From Erythrobacter aureus (GTDB taxonomy: Bacteria > Pseudomonadota > Alphaproteobacteria > Sphingomonadales > Sphingomonadaceae): a DNA stretch of 64,000 nt. This document shows positions 17,944-26,074 of this stretch, one piece after another. The notes beneath the pieces are model-generated. The model did not search any database. It saw only the letters and a program-made list of their open reading frames with translations, and was not told the DNA's origin. The DNA lies in assembly GCF_003355455.1 (NCBI RefSeq), contig NZ_CP031357.1, positions 660,501-724,500 on the forward strand, read 5' to 3'. Every line of letters starts with the position of its first letter. Within the stretch, counting starts at the first letter, position 1. Made by a program: the position numbers and the translations under genes.

Positions 17944-19365
17944 ATGAAGTTCTTCGCCATTCTCGCCGTCGGAGCTGCCGCGATCGCCACGCCGGTACGT
18001 GCGCAGGATGTCGATCCGATCCTCCAGGTCGAAGCGCAGCAGGAACGAACCGAGCGCGTGGCTCAGCGGATCTGGGAGTTTGCTGAACTCGGCTATCTCG
18101 AAACCCGTTCGAGCGGGCTGCTGGTCGACGAATTGCAGCGCGAGGGATTTTCGATCCGCCAGGGCGTGGCGGAGATTCCTACGGCGTTTGTGGCCGAATG
18201 GGGCGAGGGCGGACCGGTCATTGGCCTGCTGGCCGAATTCGACGCTCTGCCGGGCATCAACCAGTCCTCTGCCCCGACGCGCGATCCGGTCGCGGGAAAG
18301 CATGCGGGCCACGCCTGCGGACACAACCTCTTCGGCGCCGGATCGCTTAGCGCGGCAATCGCTATCCGCAACTGGCTCGAGGCGACCGGCACACCGGGCC
18401 GCGTACGCCTCTATGGCACACCTGCCGAAGAAGGTGGGTCGGGCAAGGTCTACATGGCCCGCGCCGGCCTGTTCGACGATGCCGATTTCGTGATCGACTG
18501 GCACCCTGCCGACCGTAATTCGGCGGCCTCCCGCAAAAGCCTCGCCAACCGTTCGGGCAAGTTCCGCTTCCGCGGTGTTTCGGCCCATGCGGCGGGTGCG
18601 CCCGAACGGGGGCGCAGCGCGCTCGACGGGGTCGAGGCGATGAACATGATGGTCAATATGATGCGCGAGCATACGAGCATGGACACGCGCATCCATTACG
18701 TCATCACCGATGGCGGCAAGGCGCCCAATGTGGTCCCCGATTTCGCCGAGGTGTTCTATTATGTGCGCCATTCGGACGCGGATGAGGTTCGTGCCTTGTG
18801 GCCGCGTATCGAAGCGGCGGCCAAGGGCGCGGCCATGGGCACCGGCACCGAGGTCGATTGGGAGATCATCCATGGCAACAACCCAACGCTGCCGCTCCAG
18901 TCGCTGCAACTGATGATGGATGGAAAGCTTCGTTCGTTGGAGCCGATCGAACATACCGTCGACGAACTGGAATGGGCCGCGACGATTCGCGAAAGCCTGG
19001 GCGAGGACGCGCCCGAATTGGCGCAGGCACAGCAGGTCGAAGACTATGCCGTTTTGACGGGATACGGCTCGACCGATGTCGGCGATGTCAGCCGCGCGGT
19101 CCCCACTGTCAGTGTGCGCACTGCCACCTGGGTACCGGGTACGGCGGCGCATAGCTGGCAGGCGGTTGCCGCGAGCGGGCACAGCTACGGCGCCAAGGGC
19201 ACGCAGCACGCGGCCAAGGCGATGGTGCTCGCGGCAGTCGAACTCTACACCAATCCGCAATTGCGCGAGACGGCGAAGGCCGAGTTCGCCGAGGCCAGGG
19301 GCGCGGACTATGTGTACGAATCGCTGCTCGGCGATCGCAAGCCGCCGCTCGACTATCGCAAGTAG
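17944..19365 (+). CDS. M20-family amidohydrolase (AbgB / aminobenzoyl-glutamate hydrolase type)
   Basis: 473 residues. A cleavable signal peptide (MKFFAILAVGAAAIATPVRAQ) points to the periplasm. The metal-dependent peptidase core has AEFDALPG, HAGHACGHNLFG and TPAEEGGSGK, and the dimerisation lid follows (GVSAHAAGAPERGRSALDGV). The C-terminal GYGSTDVGDVSRAVPT and HSWQ are typical of the M20D amidohydrolases. An AAGGGAGA site precedes the ATG at 17944. Probable substrate: an N-acyl amino acid or p-aminobenzoyl-glutamate-like amide; inferred. Confidence 0.88.
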   Translation: MKFFAILAVGAAAIATPVRAQDVDPILQVEAQQERTERVAQRIWEFAELGYLETRSSGLLVDELQREGFSIRQGVAEIPTAFVAEWGEGGPVIGLLAEFDALPGINQSSAPTRDPVAGKHAGHACGHNLFGAGSLSAAIAIRNWLEATGTPGRVRLYGTPAEEGGSGKVYMARAGLFDDADFVIDWHPADRNSAASRKSLANRSGKFRFRGVSAHAAGAPERGRSALDGVEAMNMMVNMMREHTSMDTRIHYVITDGGKAPNVVPDFAEVFYYVRHSDADEVRALWPRIEAAAKGAAMGTGTEVDWEIIHGNNPTLPLQSLQLMMDGKLRSLEPIEHTVDELEWAATIRESLGEDAPELAQAQQVEDYAVLTGYGSTDVGDVSRAVPTVSVRTATWVPGTAAHSWQAVAASGHSYGAKGTQHAAKAMVLAAVELYTNPQLRETAKAEFAEARGADYVYESLLGDRKPPLDYRK

Positions 19366-19806
19366 TCAGCCCCGCGCGCGGGCGGCGAACATATCCATTG
19401 CCGGGCGAACCGGGCTGACATCGTAACCGGCTGCCGCGGCGGCTTCGCCGATGGCCTCCGGGTCGTCGCCACTGCGTGCGCGGGCCAGCGACCACAGCAA
19501 TGTCGAGCGCGTCCCCGAACGGCAGAAACCCAGCACCGGCCCCTTGGCGGTCGCAAGCGCTTCCTGAAGCGCCTCGACCTGGGGTTCGCTGAAGCCCGCG
19601 CTGCCGATCGGGATTGCGATGTAATCCATCCCTGCCGCCCGCGTCGCCGCTTCTATATCGGCACCCGGCGGCTGGTCGGCAGCCTCGCCATCGGGCCGGT
19701 TGTTGACCACCAGCGCCATTCCCATGGCGGCGGCTTCCGAAATTTCCCGCGGCGTGACCTGCGGGCTCGCGTAGAAATCGTCGGACAGTTTTCGGAACTC
19801 GCTCAT
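19366..19806 (-). CDS. TIGR01244-type sulfur transferase / phosphatase-like protein (DUF442)
   Basis: 146 residues. The fold is protein-tyrosine-phosphatase-like, with the Cys loop FCRSGTRS (Cys followed by five residues and Arg) at ~94-101 and the N-terminal MSEFRKLSDDFYASPQ typical of this family, which is often annotated as beta-lactamase-hydrolase-like. Its ATG overlaps the stop of the upstream terC-like gene (ATGA), so the two are coupled. Physiological role uncertain; links to sulfide handling are known for related proteins. Confidence 0.85.
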   Translation of the reverse strand: MSEFRKLSDDFYASPQVTPREISEAAAMGMALVVNNRPDGEAADQPPGADIEAATRAAGMDYIAIPIGSAGFSEPQVEALQEALATAKGPVLGFCRSGTRSTLLWSLARARSGDDPEAIGEAAAAAGYDVSPVRPAMDMFAARARG

Positions 19807-20621
19807 CGTATCCCTTCCTGTGCTCGGGCCAGTTTTTCCGCTCGCCGGTTGCGCTGAATGATGTTGAGGATCTCGACCCCGACGGAGAAGCCCATCGCGG
19901 CGTAGATGTATCCCTTGGGCACGTGGAAGCCGAACCCATCGGCGATCAGGACGAGGCCGATCATGACGAGGAAAGCCAGGGCGAGCATTACCAGAGTGGG
20001 GTTTTTCTCGATGAATTTCGCCAGCGGATCGGCGGCCACCATCATGATGCCGACAGTTATCACGACGGCGGTGACCATGATCGGAATTTCGTTCGTCATG
20101 CCCACCGCAGTCAGAATCGAATCGACCGAGAAAACGATATCGATGGCGACGATCTGGGCGATGACCGTGCCGAAAGTGGCCTTGGCCGCATCGGCGACAC
20201 CGGGAGTCTTGTCGAGCAGATCGCCCGAATCGTCTTCCGGCTCCATCGAGTGATGGATTTCCTTGGTCGCCTTCCACAGCAGAAAGAGCCCGCCGGTCAG
20301 AAGAATGAGATCGCGACCTGAGAAAGCGGTTTCGAAACTGACCTTGTTGGTCCCTTCGACCGGTGGGCCGACGATGCCGAGGTCGAAGATCGGGGTCTGC
20401 AGCGTGACCAGCCAGCCGATCAGCATCAGCAGTGCGATCCGCATGATCAGCGCGAGCGCCAGCCCGATGCGCCGGGCACGCTGCTGTTGGTGTTCGGGCA
20501 GCTTGTTCGAGAGAATCGCGATGAAGATCAGATTGTCGACACCCAGGACGACCTCCAGCGCGATCAGGGTGAGCAGCGCCAGCCAGGCGGCTGGATCGGA
20601 AACCAGGGCCATTAAATCCAT
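19803..20621 (-). CDS. TerC family integral membrane protein
   Basis: 272 residues with seven or more membrane helices. The paired acidic motifs GVDNLIFIAIL (first helix) and FSVDSILTAVG (mid-protein) are the TerC signature, thought to bind metal. Family members include Mn2+ exporters and tellurite-resistance proteins; which applies is not clear. Start MDLMALVSDP at 20621 is chosen over a longer frame because it places the first helix at the N-terminus as in homologues. Confidence 0.88.
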   Translation of the reverse strand: MDLMALVSDPAAWLALLTLIALEVVLGVDNLIFIAILSNKLPEHQQQRARRIGLALALIMRIALLMLIGWLVTLQTPIFDLGIVGPPVEGTNKVSFETAFSGRDLILLTGGLFLLWKATKEIHHSMEPEDDSGDLLDKTPGVADAAKATFGTVIAQIVAIDIVFSVDSILTAVGMTNEIPIMVTAVVITVGIMMVAADPLAKFIEKNPTLVMLALAFLVMIGLVLIADGFGFHVPKGYIYAAMGFSVGVEILNIIQRNRRAEKLARAQEGIR

Positions 20622-20868
20622 GATTTGCGCTGTGCCGAACGGCTCCGCTGCGTTCAAGACATCTTTCGCGCAACATCTTCTTTGCGAAAATGTCACATTT
20701 TTGCGGTTTGCAGGCCATTACATCTAAATCATTCGCGCATAGCGTTGTTTCGCGCTATGACGGATGCGCAAGGGAGGGTTTCGTGCCCGCCCGCGCCGGC
20801 ACGGACTGCAGTCCTTCGTTTCGGTGGGTTCTGATTGACGGGCTGCACGACAAGGTATTGTTCGAGTT
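20622..20868 (+). promoter_or_regulatory. Intergenic region between terC-like gene and cold-shock gene; likely leader of the latter
   Basis: 247 bases without a convincing gene. A 7-bp hairpin (CATAGCG / CGCTATG, 20738-20759) lies ~110 bases before the cold-shock ATG. Long structured leaders are common on cold-shock mRNAs; that this is one is inference. No clear ribosome-binding site precedes the ATG at 20869. Confidence 0.35.
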
Positions 20869-21588
20869 ATGGGTTACGACAGAGGGCGCCGCCGCGGGAA
20901 GGACAAGCGCGACGGTTTCGGCGATGACGGTTTCGATAATTTCGGTGGCCCCCCGGCCGATTTCGTGCCGCATGAAGCATTCCAGAAGGACCGTTTCGGA
21001 GGCGGTGATCGTGGCGGCGACCGCGGTGGTTTCGGCGGCGGAAATCGCGGCGGCGGTGGTGGCGGCGGGTTCAACCGCATGCCTGCGCAGGTCGTCGGCA
21101 CCGGCAAGGGAACGGTAAAGTTCTTCAACGGCCAGAAAGGCTTCGGCTTCATCCAGCAGGATGGCGGCGGTGAGGACGTTTTCGTTCACATCAGCGCGGT
21201 CGAACGTGCCGGTCTCGAAGGTCTTGCGGAAGGGCAGGAGCTGGAATTCAACCTCGTCGATCGCGGCGGTAAGGTGTCTGCACAAGACCTACAGGTGGTT
21301 GGCGACGTCATTCCCGTTGAATCGCGCGGCGGTGGTGATCGCGAATCGGCTCCGCGCCGCGAACTGACCGGCGAGAAGGCCACCGGGACGGTCAAGTTCT
21401 TCAACTCGATGAAGGGTTTCGGCTTCCTCACCCGCGATGACGGGCAGCCCGATGCGTTCGTGCATATCAGCGCGGTGGAGCGGTCGGGTCTGGCCGGTAT
21501 CAACGAGGGCGAGCGTTACGAATTCGACCTCGAGGTCGACCGACGCGGCAAGTATTCGGCGGTCAATCTCGTCCCCGCACAGGACTGA
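20869..21588 (+). CDS. Double cold-shock-domain protein with Gly-rich RNA-binding N-terminus
   Basis: 239 residues. Residues 1-70 are Arg/Gly/Asp-rich with RGG-like runs (GDRGGDRGGFGGGNRGG). Two cold-shock domains follow: ~80-145 (GTVKFFNGQKGFGFIQ, DVFVHISAVE) and ~172-237 (GTVKFFNSMKGFGFLT, DAFVHISAVE). Both keep the RNP1 (KGFGFI/L) and RNP2 (VFVHI, AFVHI) motifs. It is a predicted single-strand nucleic acid chaperone. Double-CSD proteins are common in alphaproteobacteria; the long RGG-type head is less so. Confidence 0.92.
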   Translation: MGYDRGRRRGKDKRDGFGDDGFDNFGGPPADFVPHEAFQKDRFGGGDRGGDRGGFGGGNRGGGGGGGFNRMPAQVVGTGKGTVKFFNGQKGFGFIQQDGGGEDVFVHISAVERAGLEGLAEGQELEFNLVDRGGKVSAQDLQVVGDVIPVESRGGGDRESAPRRELTGEKATGTVKFFNSMKGFGFLTRDDGQPDAFVHISAVERSGLAGINEGERYEFDLEVDRRGKYSAVNLVPAQD

Positions 21589-21655
21589 GGCAAGGCGTTC
21601 CCGCGATCCGGTTTGACCCGGCGCGCGATACGCAATAGATCGCTGGCAAACACGC

Positions 21656-21684
21656 AAATGGCGGTTCCCCGGGGGCCGCCATTT
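21656..21684 (+). terminator. Hairpin after the cold-shock gene
   Basis: AAATGGCGG... pairs with CCGCCATTT around a C/G-rich centre, followed by a short T-rich stretch. It is probably a terminator, though the T run is weak. It lies 40-50 bases before the argD start. Confidence 0.6.
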
Positions 21685-21732
21685 GTCTTTCGCACTGTAA
21701 TGCACCCATCAAGAGGTGCCGCTGGAGGACCC

Positions 21733-22920
21733 ATGTCGATTTCGCCGCTGATGCCCGTCTATCCCCGCTGCGGGGTCCGCCCGGTCAAGGGCGATCACTG
21801 CCATCTGATCGATGAAGACGGTACGCGCTATCTCGATTTCGCCAGCGGTATCGCGGTCAACCTGCTCGGCCACAGCCATTCCGGCCTGATCGGCGCGATC
21901 CAGAAGCAGGCCGAGACGTTGATGCACGTCTCGAACCTCTATGGCAGCCCCCAGGGCGAGGCGCTGGCGCAGCGCCTGGTCGACAAGACTTTCGCCGACA
22001 CGGTTTTCTTCACCAATTCCGGTGCCGAAGCGGTCGAAACGGCGATCAAGACCGCACGCGCTTACCATCAGCACGAAGATGGCGATGCCAATCGTACCGA
22101 ACTGATCACCTTCACCAACGCTTTCCACGGCCGCACGATGGCGACCATCAGCGCCTCGAACCAGGAAAAGATGCACAAGGGCTTCATGCCGCTGCTCGCC
22201 GGGTTCCAATACGCCGAATTCGACAATCTCGACCACGCAAAGTCGTTGATGAGCGACAAGACCGCCGGCTTCCTCGTCGAACCGATCCAGGGCGAGGGCG
22301 GCATTCGCCCCGGCAGCGAAGAGTTCATTCGCGGCCTGCGCCAATTGGCCGACGAGAACGACCTCATGCTGGTCTTCGACGAGGTTCAGTGCGGCGTGGC
22401 GCGCACGGGAAAACTCTATGCCTATGAACATTACGGCATCGCGCCCGACATCATGGCCAGCGCCAAGGGTATCGGCGGCGGCTTCCCGCTGGGCGCATGC
22501 CTCGCGACCGAAAAAGCCGCGCGCGGCATGGGCTTCGGCACGCATGGCTCGACTTATGGCGGCAATCCGCTGGCCATGGCGGCAGGCATGGCGGTGATGG
22601 ATGCCGTCGCCAATGACGAATTCCTCGCCGAAGTAACCGAGAAGGGCGAGCGGCTGCGCAGTCGCCTCGAACAGTTCATCGGCAATTACCCCGAGCTGTT
22701 CGAGCTGGTCCGGGGCAAGGGCCTGATGCTCGGCGTAAAGATGAAGGTCGAAAGTCGGCCCTTCTTCGTTCACTTGCGCGACAATCATCAGCTGCTGACC
22801 GTAGCGGCGGGCGACAACACGCTGCGCGTCCTGCCGCCGCTGGTGGCAGGCGATGCCGAATTCGACGAATTCTTCGACAAGCTTTCGGCCGGTGCCGCAA
22901 GCTACACCCCGGTCGGCTGA
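21733..22920 (+). CDS. argD: Acetylornithine/succinyldiaminopimelate aminotransferase
   Basis: 395 residues, a PLP class III aminotransferase. TNSGAEAVETAIKTAR binds the phosphate, VFDEVQCGVARTGKL holds the cofactor-ring Asp, and the Schiff-base lysine is in IMASAKGIGGGFPLGA. It makes N-acetylornithine in arginine synthesis and may serve in lysine synthesis. GGAGGACCC precedes the ATG at 21733; a longer open frame to 21613 is rejected. argF follows 13 bases later. Confidence 0.95.
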   Translation: MSISPLMPVYPRCGVRPVKGDHCHLIDEDGTRYLDFASGIAVNLLGHSHSGLIGAIQKQAETLMHVSNLYGSPQGEALAQRLVDKTFADTVFFTNSGAEAVETAIKTARAYHQHEDGDANRTELITFTNAFHGRTMATISASNQEKMHKGFMPLLAGFQYAEFDNLDHAKSLMSDKTAGFLVEPIQGEGGIRPGSEEFIRGLRQLADENDLMLVFDEVQCGVARTGKLYAYEHYGIAPDIMASAKGIGGGFPLGACLATEKAARGMGFGTHGSTYGGNPLAMAAGMAVMDAVANDEFLAEVTEKGERLRSRLEQFIGNYPELFELVRGKGLMLGVKMKVESRPFFVHLRDNHQLLTVAAGDNTLRVLPPLVAGDAEFDEFFDKLSAGAASYTPVG

Positions 22921-22933
22921 ACGGAGCGAGACG

Positions 22934-23857
22934 ATGCGGCACTTCCTCGATCTATCGGACGCGGGCGGGGATGCGATCGCCGCCATGATAAACGATGCAC
23001 AGGACCGCAAGGCGGCGCGCAGCGAGTGGCCCAAGGGCAGACCCGATGCCGATGCGCCGCTGGGGGGCCATGTGCTCGGCATGATCTTCGAGAAGAACTC
23101 CACTCGCACGCGGGTTAGTTTCGACATCGCCATGCGTCAGCTTGGCGGAACGGCGCTGATTCTCGATTCGGGCACCACCCAGCTCGGGCGCGGCGAGAGC
23201 ATCGCCGACACCGCGCGGGTGCTCAGCCGCATGGTCGATGCGATCATGATCCGCACCGACGATCACGCCAAGGCGCTGGAAATGGCGCGCCATGCGACGG
23301 TTCCGGTCATCAATGGCCTGACCGATCGTTCGCATCCGTGTCAGATAGTCGCCGACCTTCTGACCATGATCGAACATGACAAGGCCTTGCCCGGTCTCGA
23401 ACTGGCCTGGCTGGGCGATGGCAACAATGTGCTGCACTCGATTCTCGAGGCGGCCGCGTTGATGAAGTTCAACGTGCGGATCGGGGCGCCGAAAGGCTAT
23501 GAACCCGAACCCGAATTCGTCGAAATGGCACGCGCGGGCGGAGCGCAAGTCACCTTGACCCAGGATGCGGATAAAGCCGTGGCGGGGGCGGATATCGTGG
23601 TGACCGACACCTGGGTGTCGATGGGTCAGGAGCATGTTCACAACAAGCTTGCCGCCATGGCGCCGTTCCAGGTTTCCAATCGGCTGATGGGATTGGCGAA
23701 GCCCGATGCCAAATTCCTCCACTGTCTCCCCGCCCATGTCGGCGAGGAGGTGACGGAGGACGTGTTCGAGAGCGACCAGTCGGTCGTATTCGACGAGGCC
23801 GAGAACCGCATCCACGCCCAAAAATCGGTTCTGCTCTGGTGTTTCGATAAAATCTGA
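22934..23857 (+). CDS. argF: Ornithine carbamoyltransferase
   Basis: 307 residues. The carbamoyl-phosphate loop STRTR, the HPCQ motif and the ornithine/catalytic loop HCLPAH are all intact. It converts ornithine and carbamoyl phosphate to citrulline in the cytoplasm. Start MRHFLDLSDAGG at 22934 has a GGAGCGAG site. It is co-transcribed with argD and probably with hslO. Confidence 0.97.
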   Translation: MRHFLDLSDAGGDAIAAMINDAQDRKAARSEWPKGRPDADAPLGGHVLGMIFEKNSTRTRVSFDIAMRQLGGTALILDSGTTQLGRGESIADTARVLSRMVDAIMIRTDDHAKALEMARHATVPVINGLTDRSHPCQIVADLLTMIEHDKALPGLELAWLGDGNNVLHSILEAAALMKFNVRIGAPKGYEPEPEFVEMARAGGAQVTLTQDADKAVAGADIVVTDTWVSMGQEHVHNKLAAMAPFQVSNRLMGLAKPDAKFLHCLPAHVGEEVTEDVFESDQSVVFDEAENRIHAQKSVLLWCFDKI

Positions 23858-23900
23858 CAGTCGGCGGCACACTCTACCAATCCGCGAAGGGGCGCCCCAT

Positions 23901-24815
23901 ATGGCGTCGATGGACGCTACTCCCCAGAATACACCCGAAACCTATTCCGGACGCCTGCTCGCTTTCACCATTCCCACGCGCCATGCGCGCGGTCGCCTGG
24001 TGCGGCTCGACCGGACGCTCGACGACATTCTCGCCGCGCATGACTATCCTGCACCCGTGACCCATTTGCTCGCGGAAGCGCTGGTGCTGGCGGTGCTGAT
24101 GGGTGGGCTGGTCAAGGACGATGGCTCGCAAGTCACCATGCAGGCGCAGACCGAAGCGGGCGCGGTCAGCCTGCTGGTGTGCGACTACAAGGGCGGGGAG
24201 CTTCGGGGCTATGTCGATTTCGACGCGGCAAGGCTGGCCGAGCTGGGCGCCAATCCTTCGCTCTTCGCGCTCTTCGGCAAGGGCTATCTGGCCATCACTT
24301 TCGATCTGGCTGGTGGTCGGGGCCGGTACCAGGGGATCGTACCGCTGGAAGGCGACAACCTCTCGGAGGCTTGCGAACGCTATTTCTATCAGTCGGAGCA
24401 GGTACCCACGCTGATTCGCTGCGCGGTACGGTCCGATGGCGAGGGGGTAAGCGCGGCCGGACTGCTGGTACAGCATCTGCCGGAAGGCGAAGAGGGTCGC
24501 GAGCGCCTTCACAGCAAACTCGATCATCCCGAATGGGACCATGTGGCCATTCTCGCAGGATCGCTACGCCATGACGAATTGCTGGATTCCGCGCTCTCGC
24601 TTGAGGCCATCGCCTGGCGACTGTTTCACGAGGAGGACGAGGTCCGCATCCAGCCGGGCGCGGATATTGCGAAAGGCTGCCGTTGCTCGGTCGATCACTA
24701 TCGCGAGGTGCTTGGACGGTTTCCGGAAGAAGACCGCAGGGATATGCGCGATGAAAACGGGATCGTCACGGTCGATTGCGCATTCTGCTCGAGACAGTTC
24801 GGGATCGAAATCTGA
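23901..24815 (+). CDS. hslO: Hsp33 redox-regulated chaperone
   Basis: 304 residues. The N-terminal fold (~20-200) binds unfolded protein. The C-terminal zinc switch has the four conserved cysteines, CRC near residue 259 and CAFC near 293, as in canonical Hsp33, so redox activation by oxidants plus unfolding is expected. It follows argF by 43 bases on the same strand. Confidence 0.95.
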   Translation: MASMDATPQNTPETYSGRLLAFTIPTRHARGRLVRLDRTLDDILAAHDYPAPVTHLLAEALVLAVLMGGLVKDDGSQVTMQAQTEAGAVSLLVCDYKGGELRGYVDFDAARLAELGANPSLFALFGKGYLAITFDLAGGRGRYQGIVPLEGDNLSEACERYFYQSEQVPTLIRCAVRSDGEGVSAAGLLVQHLPEGEEGRERLHSKLDHPEWDHVAILAGSLRHDELLDSALSLEAIAWRLFHEEDEVRIQPGADIAKGCRCSVDHYREVLGRFPEEDRRDMRDENGIVTVDCAFCSRQFGIEI

Positions 24816-24825
24816 CCGGCGTGTC

Positions 24826-24876
24826 GTTGTTATACAACAGTTCATCGTGATTGTGCTGTAATGATTACGAATCACG
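24826..24876. promoter_or_regulatory. Two inverted repeats upstream of the 24915 gene
   Basis: GTTGT-TAT-ACAAC at 24826-24838 and CGTGATT...AATCACG with arms at 24846-24852 and 24870-24876. They may be operator sites or an hslO terminator lacking a T run. Seen directly; function not known. Confidence 0.3.
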
Positions 24877-24914
24877 GGCGCGTCTGAACTTACGGACGAA
24901 AGGTGAATTTCGAC

Positions 24915-25316
24915 ATGGCTCGCAAACGGGCATTTTTTCTGGCGGCGCTTGCTGCGCCGCTCGCGGTTCTCGCCGTTCCAGCTATCGCGCAGGCTTCGCT
25001 GGCCATGCTCGACAGCCTTGATCGGGGCGGCTGGGAAGTCCGCTACCGCGATGGCAGCGCCGCACGCAAGGTGTGTGTGCGCACCGGGCGGGAGTTCATT
25101 CAGCTGCGCCACTCCGACAGCGGGTGCAACCGCTTCGTGGTTGAAGACAGCGCCACTGACGTGACTGTTCAATATACCTGCCGGGGCAATGGCTATGGCC
25201 GGACCCATATTCGCAAGGAAACGGCCTCGCTGGTCCAGATCGACAGTCAGGGGATTTCCGGCGGCAAGCCGTTCCAGTTCACCGCCGAGGCTCGCCGGAC
25301 CGGCGCCTGCGGCTGA
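24915..25316 (+). CDS. Secreted hypothetical protein (DUF3617-like)
   Basis: 133 residues from the ATG at 24915 (a GTG at 24903 would add four). A signal peptide (ALAAPLAVLAVPAIAQA) is followed by a ~100-residue domain: GGWEVRYRDGS, a conserved-looking KVCVR, DSGCNRF, YTCRGNGYG and the C-terminal RRTGACG. The four cysteines could form disulfides in the periplasm. The pattern resembles the DUF3617 family common in sphingomonads; function unknown. Confidence 0.65.
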   Translation: MARKRAFFLAALAAPLAVLAVPAIAQASLAMLDSLDRGGWEVRYRDGSAARKVCVRTGREFIQLRHSDSGCNRFVVEDSATDVTVQYTCRGNGYGRTHIRKETASLVQIDSQGISGGKPFQFTAEARRTGACG

Positions 25317-25359
25317 TCCACTTCTTGCAGGCTCGCGCGCTTGCGAATAGCGAGCCTGC

Positions 25360-26070
25360 ATGAGTCAATCCCAACCTTCCGGCCCCGCCGTCGTCCTGCT
25401 TTCGGGGGGGCTCGATTCCATGGTCACCGCCGCCATTGCCCGCGAAAGGGGGATGGCGGTCCATGCCCTCACGATCGATTATGGCCAGCGCCATGTGCGT
25501 GAACTGCAATCGGCATGGGCGATTGCGGAACGGCTTGGCGTTGAACGCCACATTGTCCTTCCCCTCGATCTCAGGCGCTTCGGCGGATCGGCCCTGACCG
25601 ACGATATCGATGTGCCCAAGACCGGCGTCGGACACGACATACCCGTGACATATGTCCCGGCGCGCAACCTCGTCTTTCTGGCCCTGACCACGGCCTTTGC
25701 CGAAACGTCGGATTCGCGGGATATCTTCATCGGCGTCAACGCGCTCGACTATTCAGGGTATCCGGATTGCCGACCGGAATTCATCGCCAGCTTTGTCGAA
25801 ACCGCGCGATTGGGCACGAAGCAGGGCGTGGAAGGGCGGCCATTCACCATCCACACTCCGCTGCAAGACATGTCGAAAGCGGACATTGCGCGCGAATGCT
25901 ACAGGCTGGGTCTCGATCCTGCGTGGAGCTGGTCCTGCTACGATCCCACAGGTGATGGCCTCGCCTGCGGCGCCTGCGATTCGTGCCGCCTGCGGCGAAA
26001 AGGCTTTGCCGAGGCAGGCCTTGCCGATACCACCCCCTACGCAGAGGAAATCCACGACCGAGGGGAGTAG
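25360..26070 (+). CDS. queC: 7-cyano-7-deazaguanine synthase
   Basis: 236 residues. The PP-loop ATPase motif LLSGGLDSMV is near the N-terminus, and the zinc site uses the cysteines in SWSCYDPTGDGLACGACDSCR. It converts carboxy-deazaguanine to preQ0, the queuosine precursor. queD and queE are not adjacent here. The MFS gene starts five bases downstream. Confidence 0.95.
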   Translation: MSQSQPSGPAVVLLSGGLDSMVTAAIARERGMAVHALTIDYGQRHVRELQSAWAIAERLGVERHIVLPLDLRRFGGSALTDDIDVPKTGVGHDIPVTYVPARNLVFLALTTAFAETSDSRDIFIGVNALDYSGYPDCRPEFIASFVETARLGTKQGVEGRPFTIHTPLQDMSKADIARECYRLGLDPAWSWSCYDPTGDGLACGACDSCRLRRKGFAEAGLADTTPYAEEIHDRGE

Positions 26071-26074
26071 GGAA

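Noticed and set aside
17911..19260. 449-codon frame antisense to the M20 amidohydrolase
   Set aside because: Same reason; the plus-strand gene has signal peptide, ribosome-binding site and catalytic motifs.
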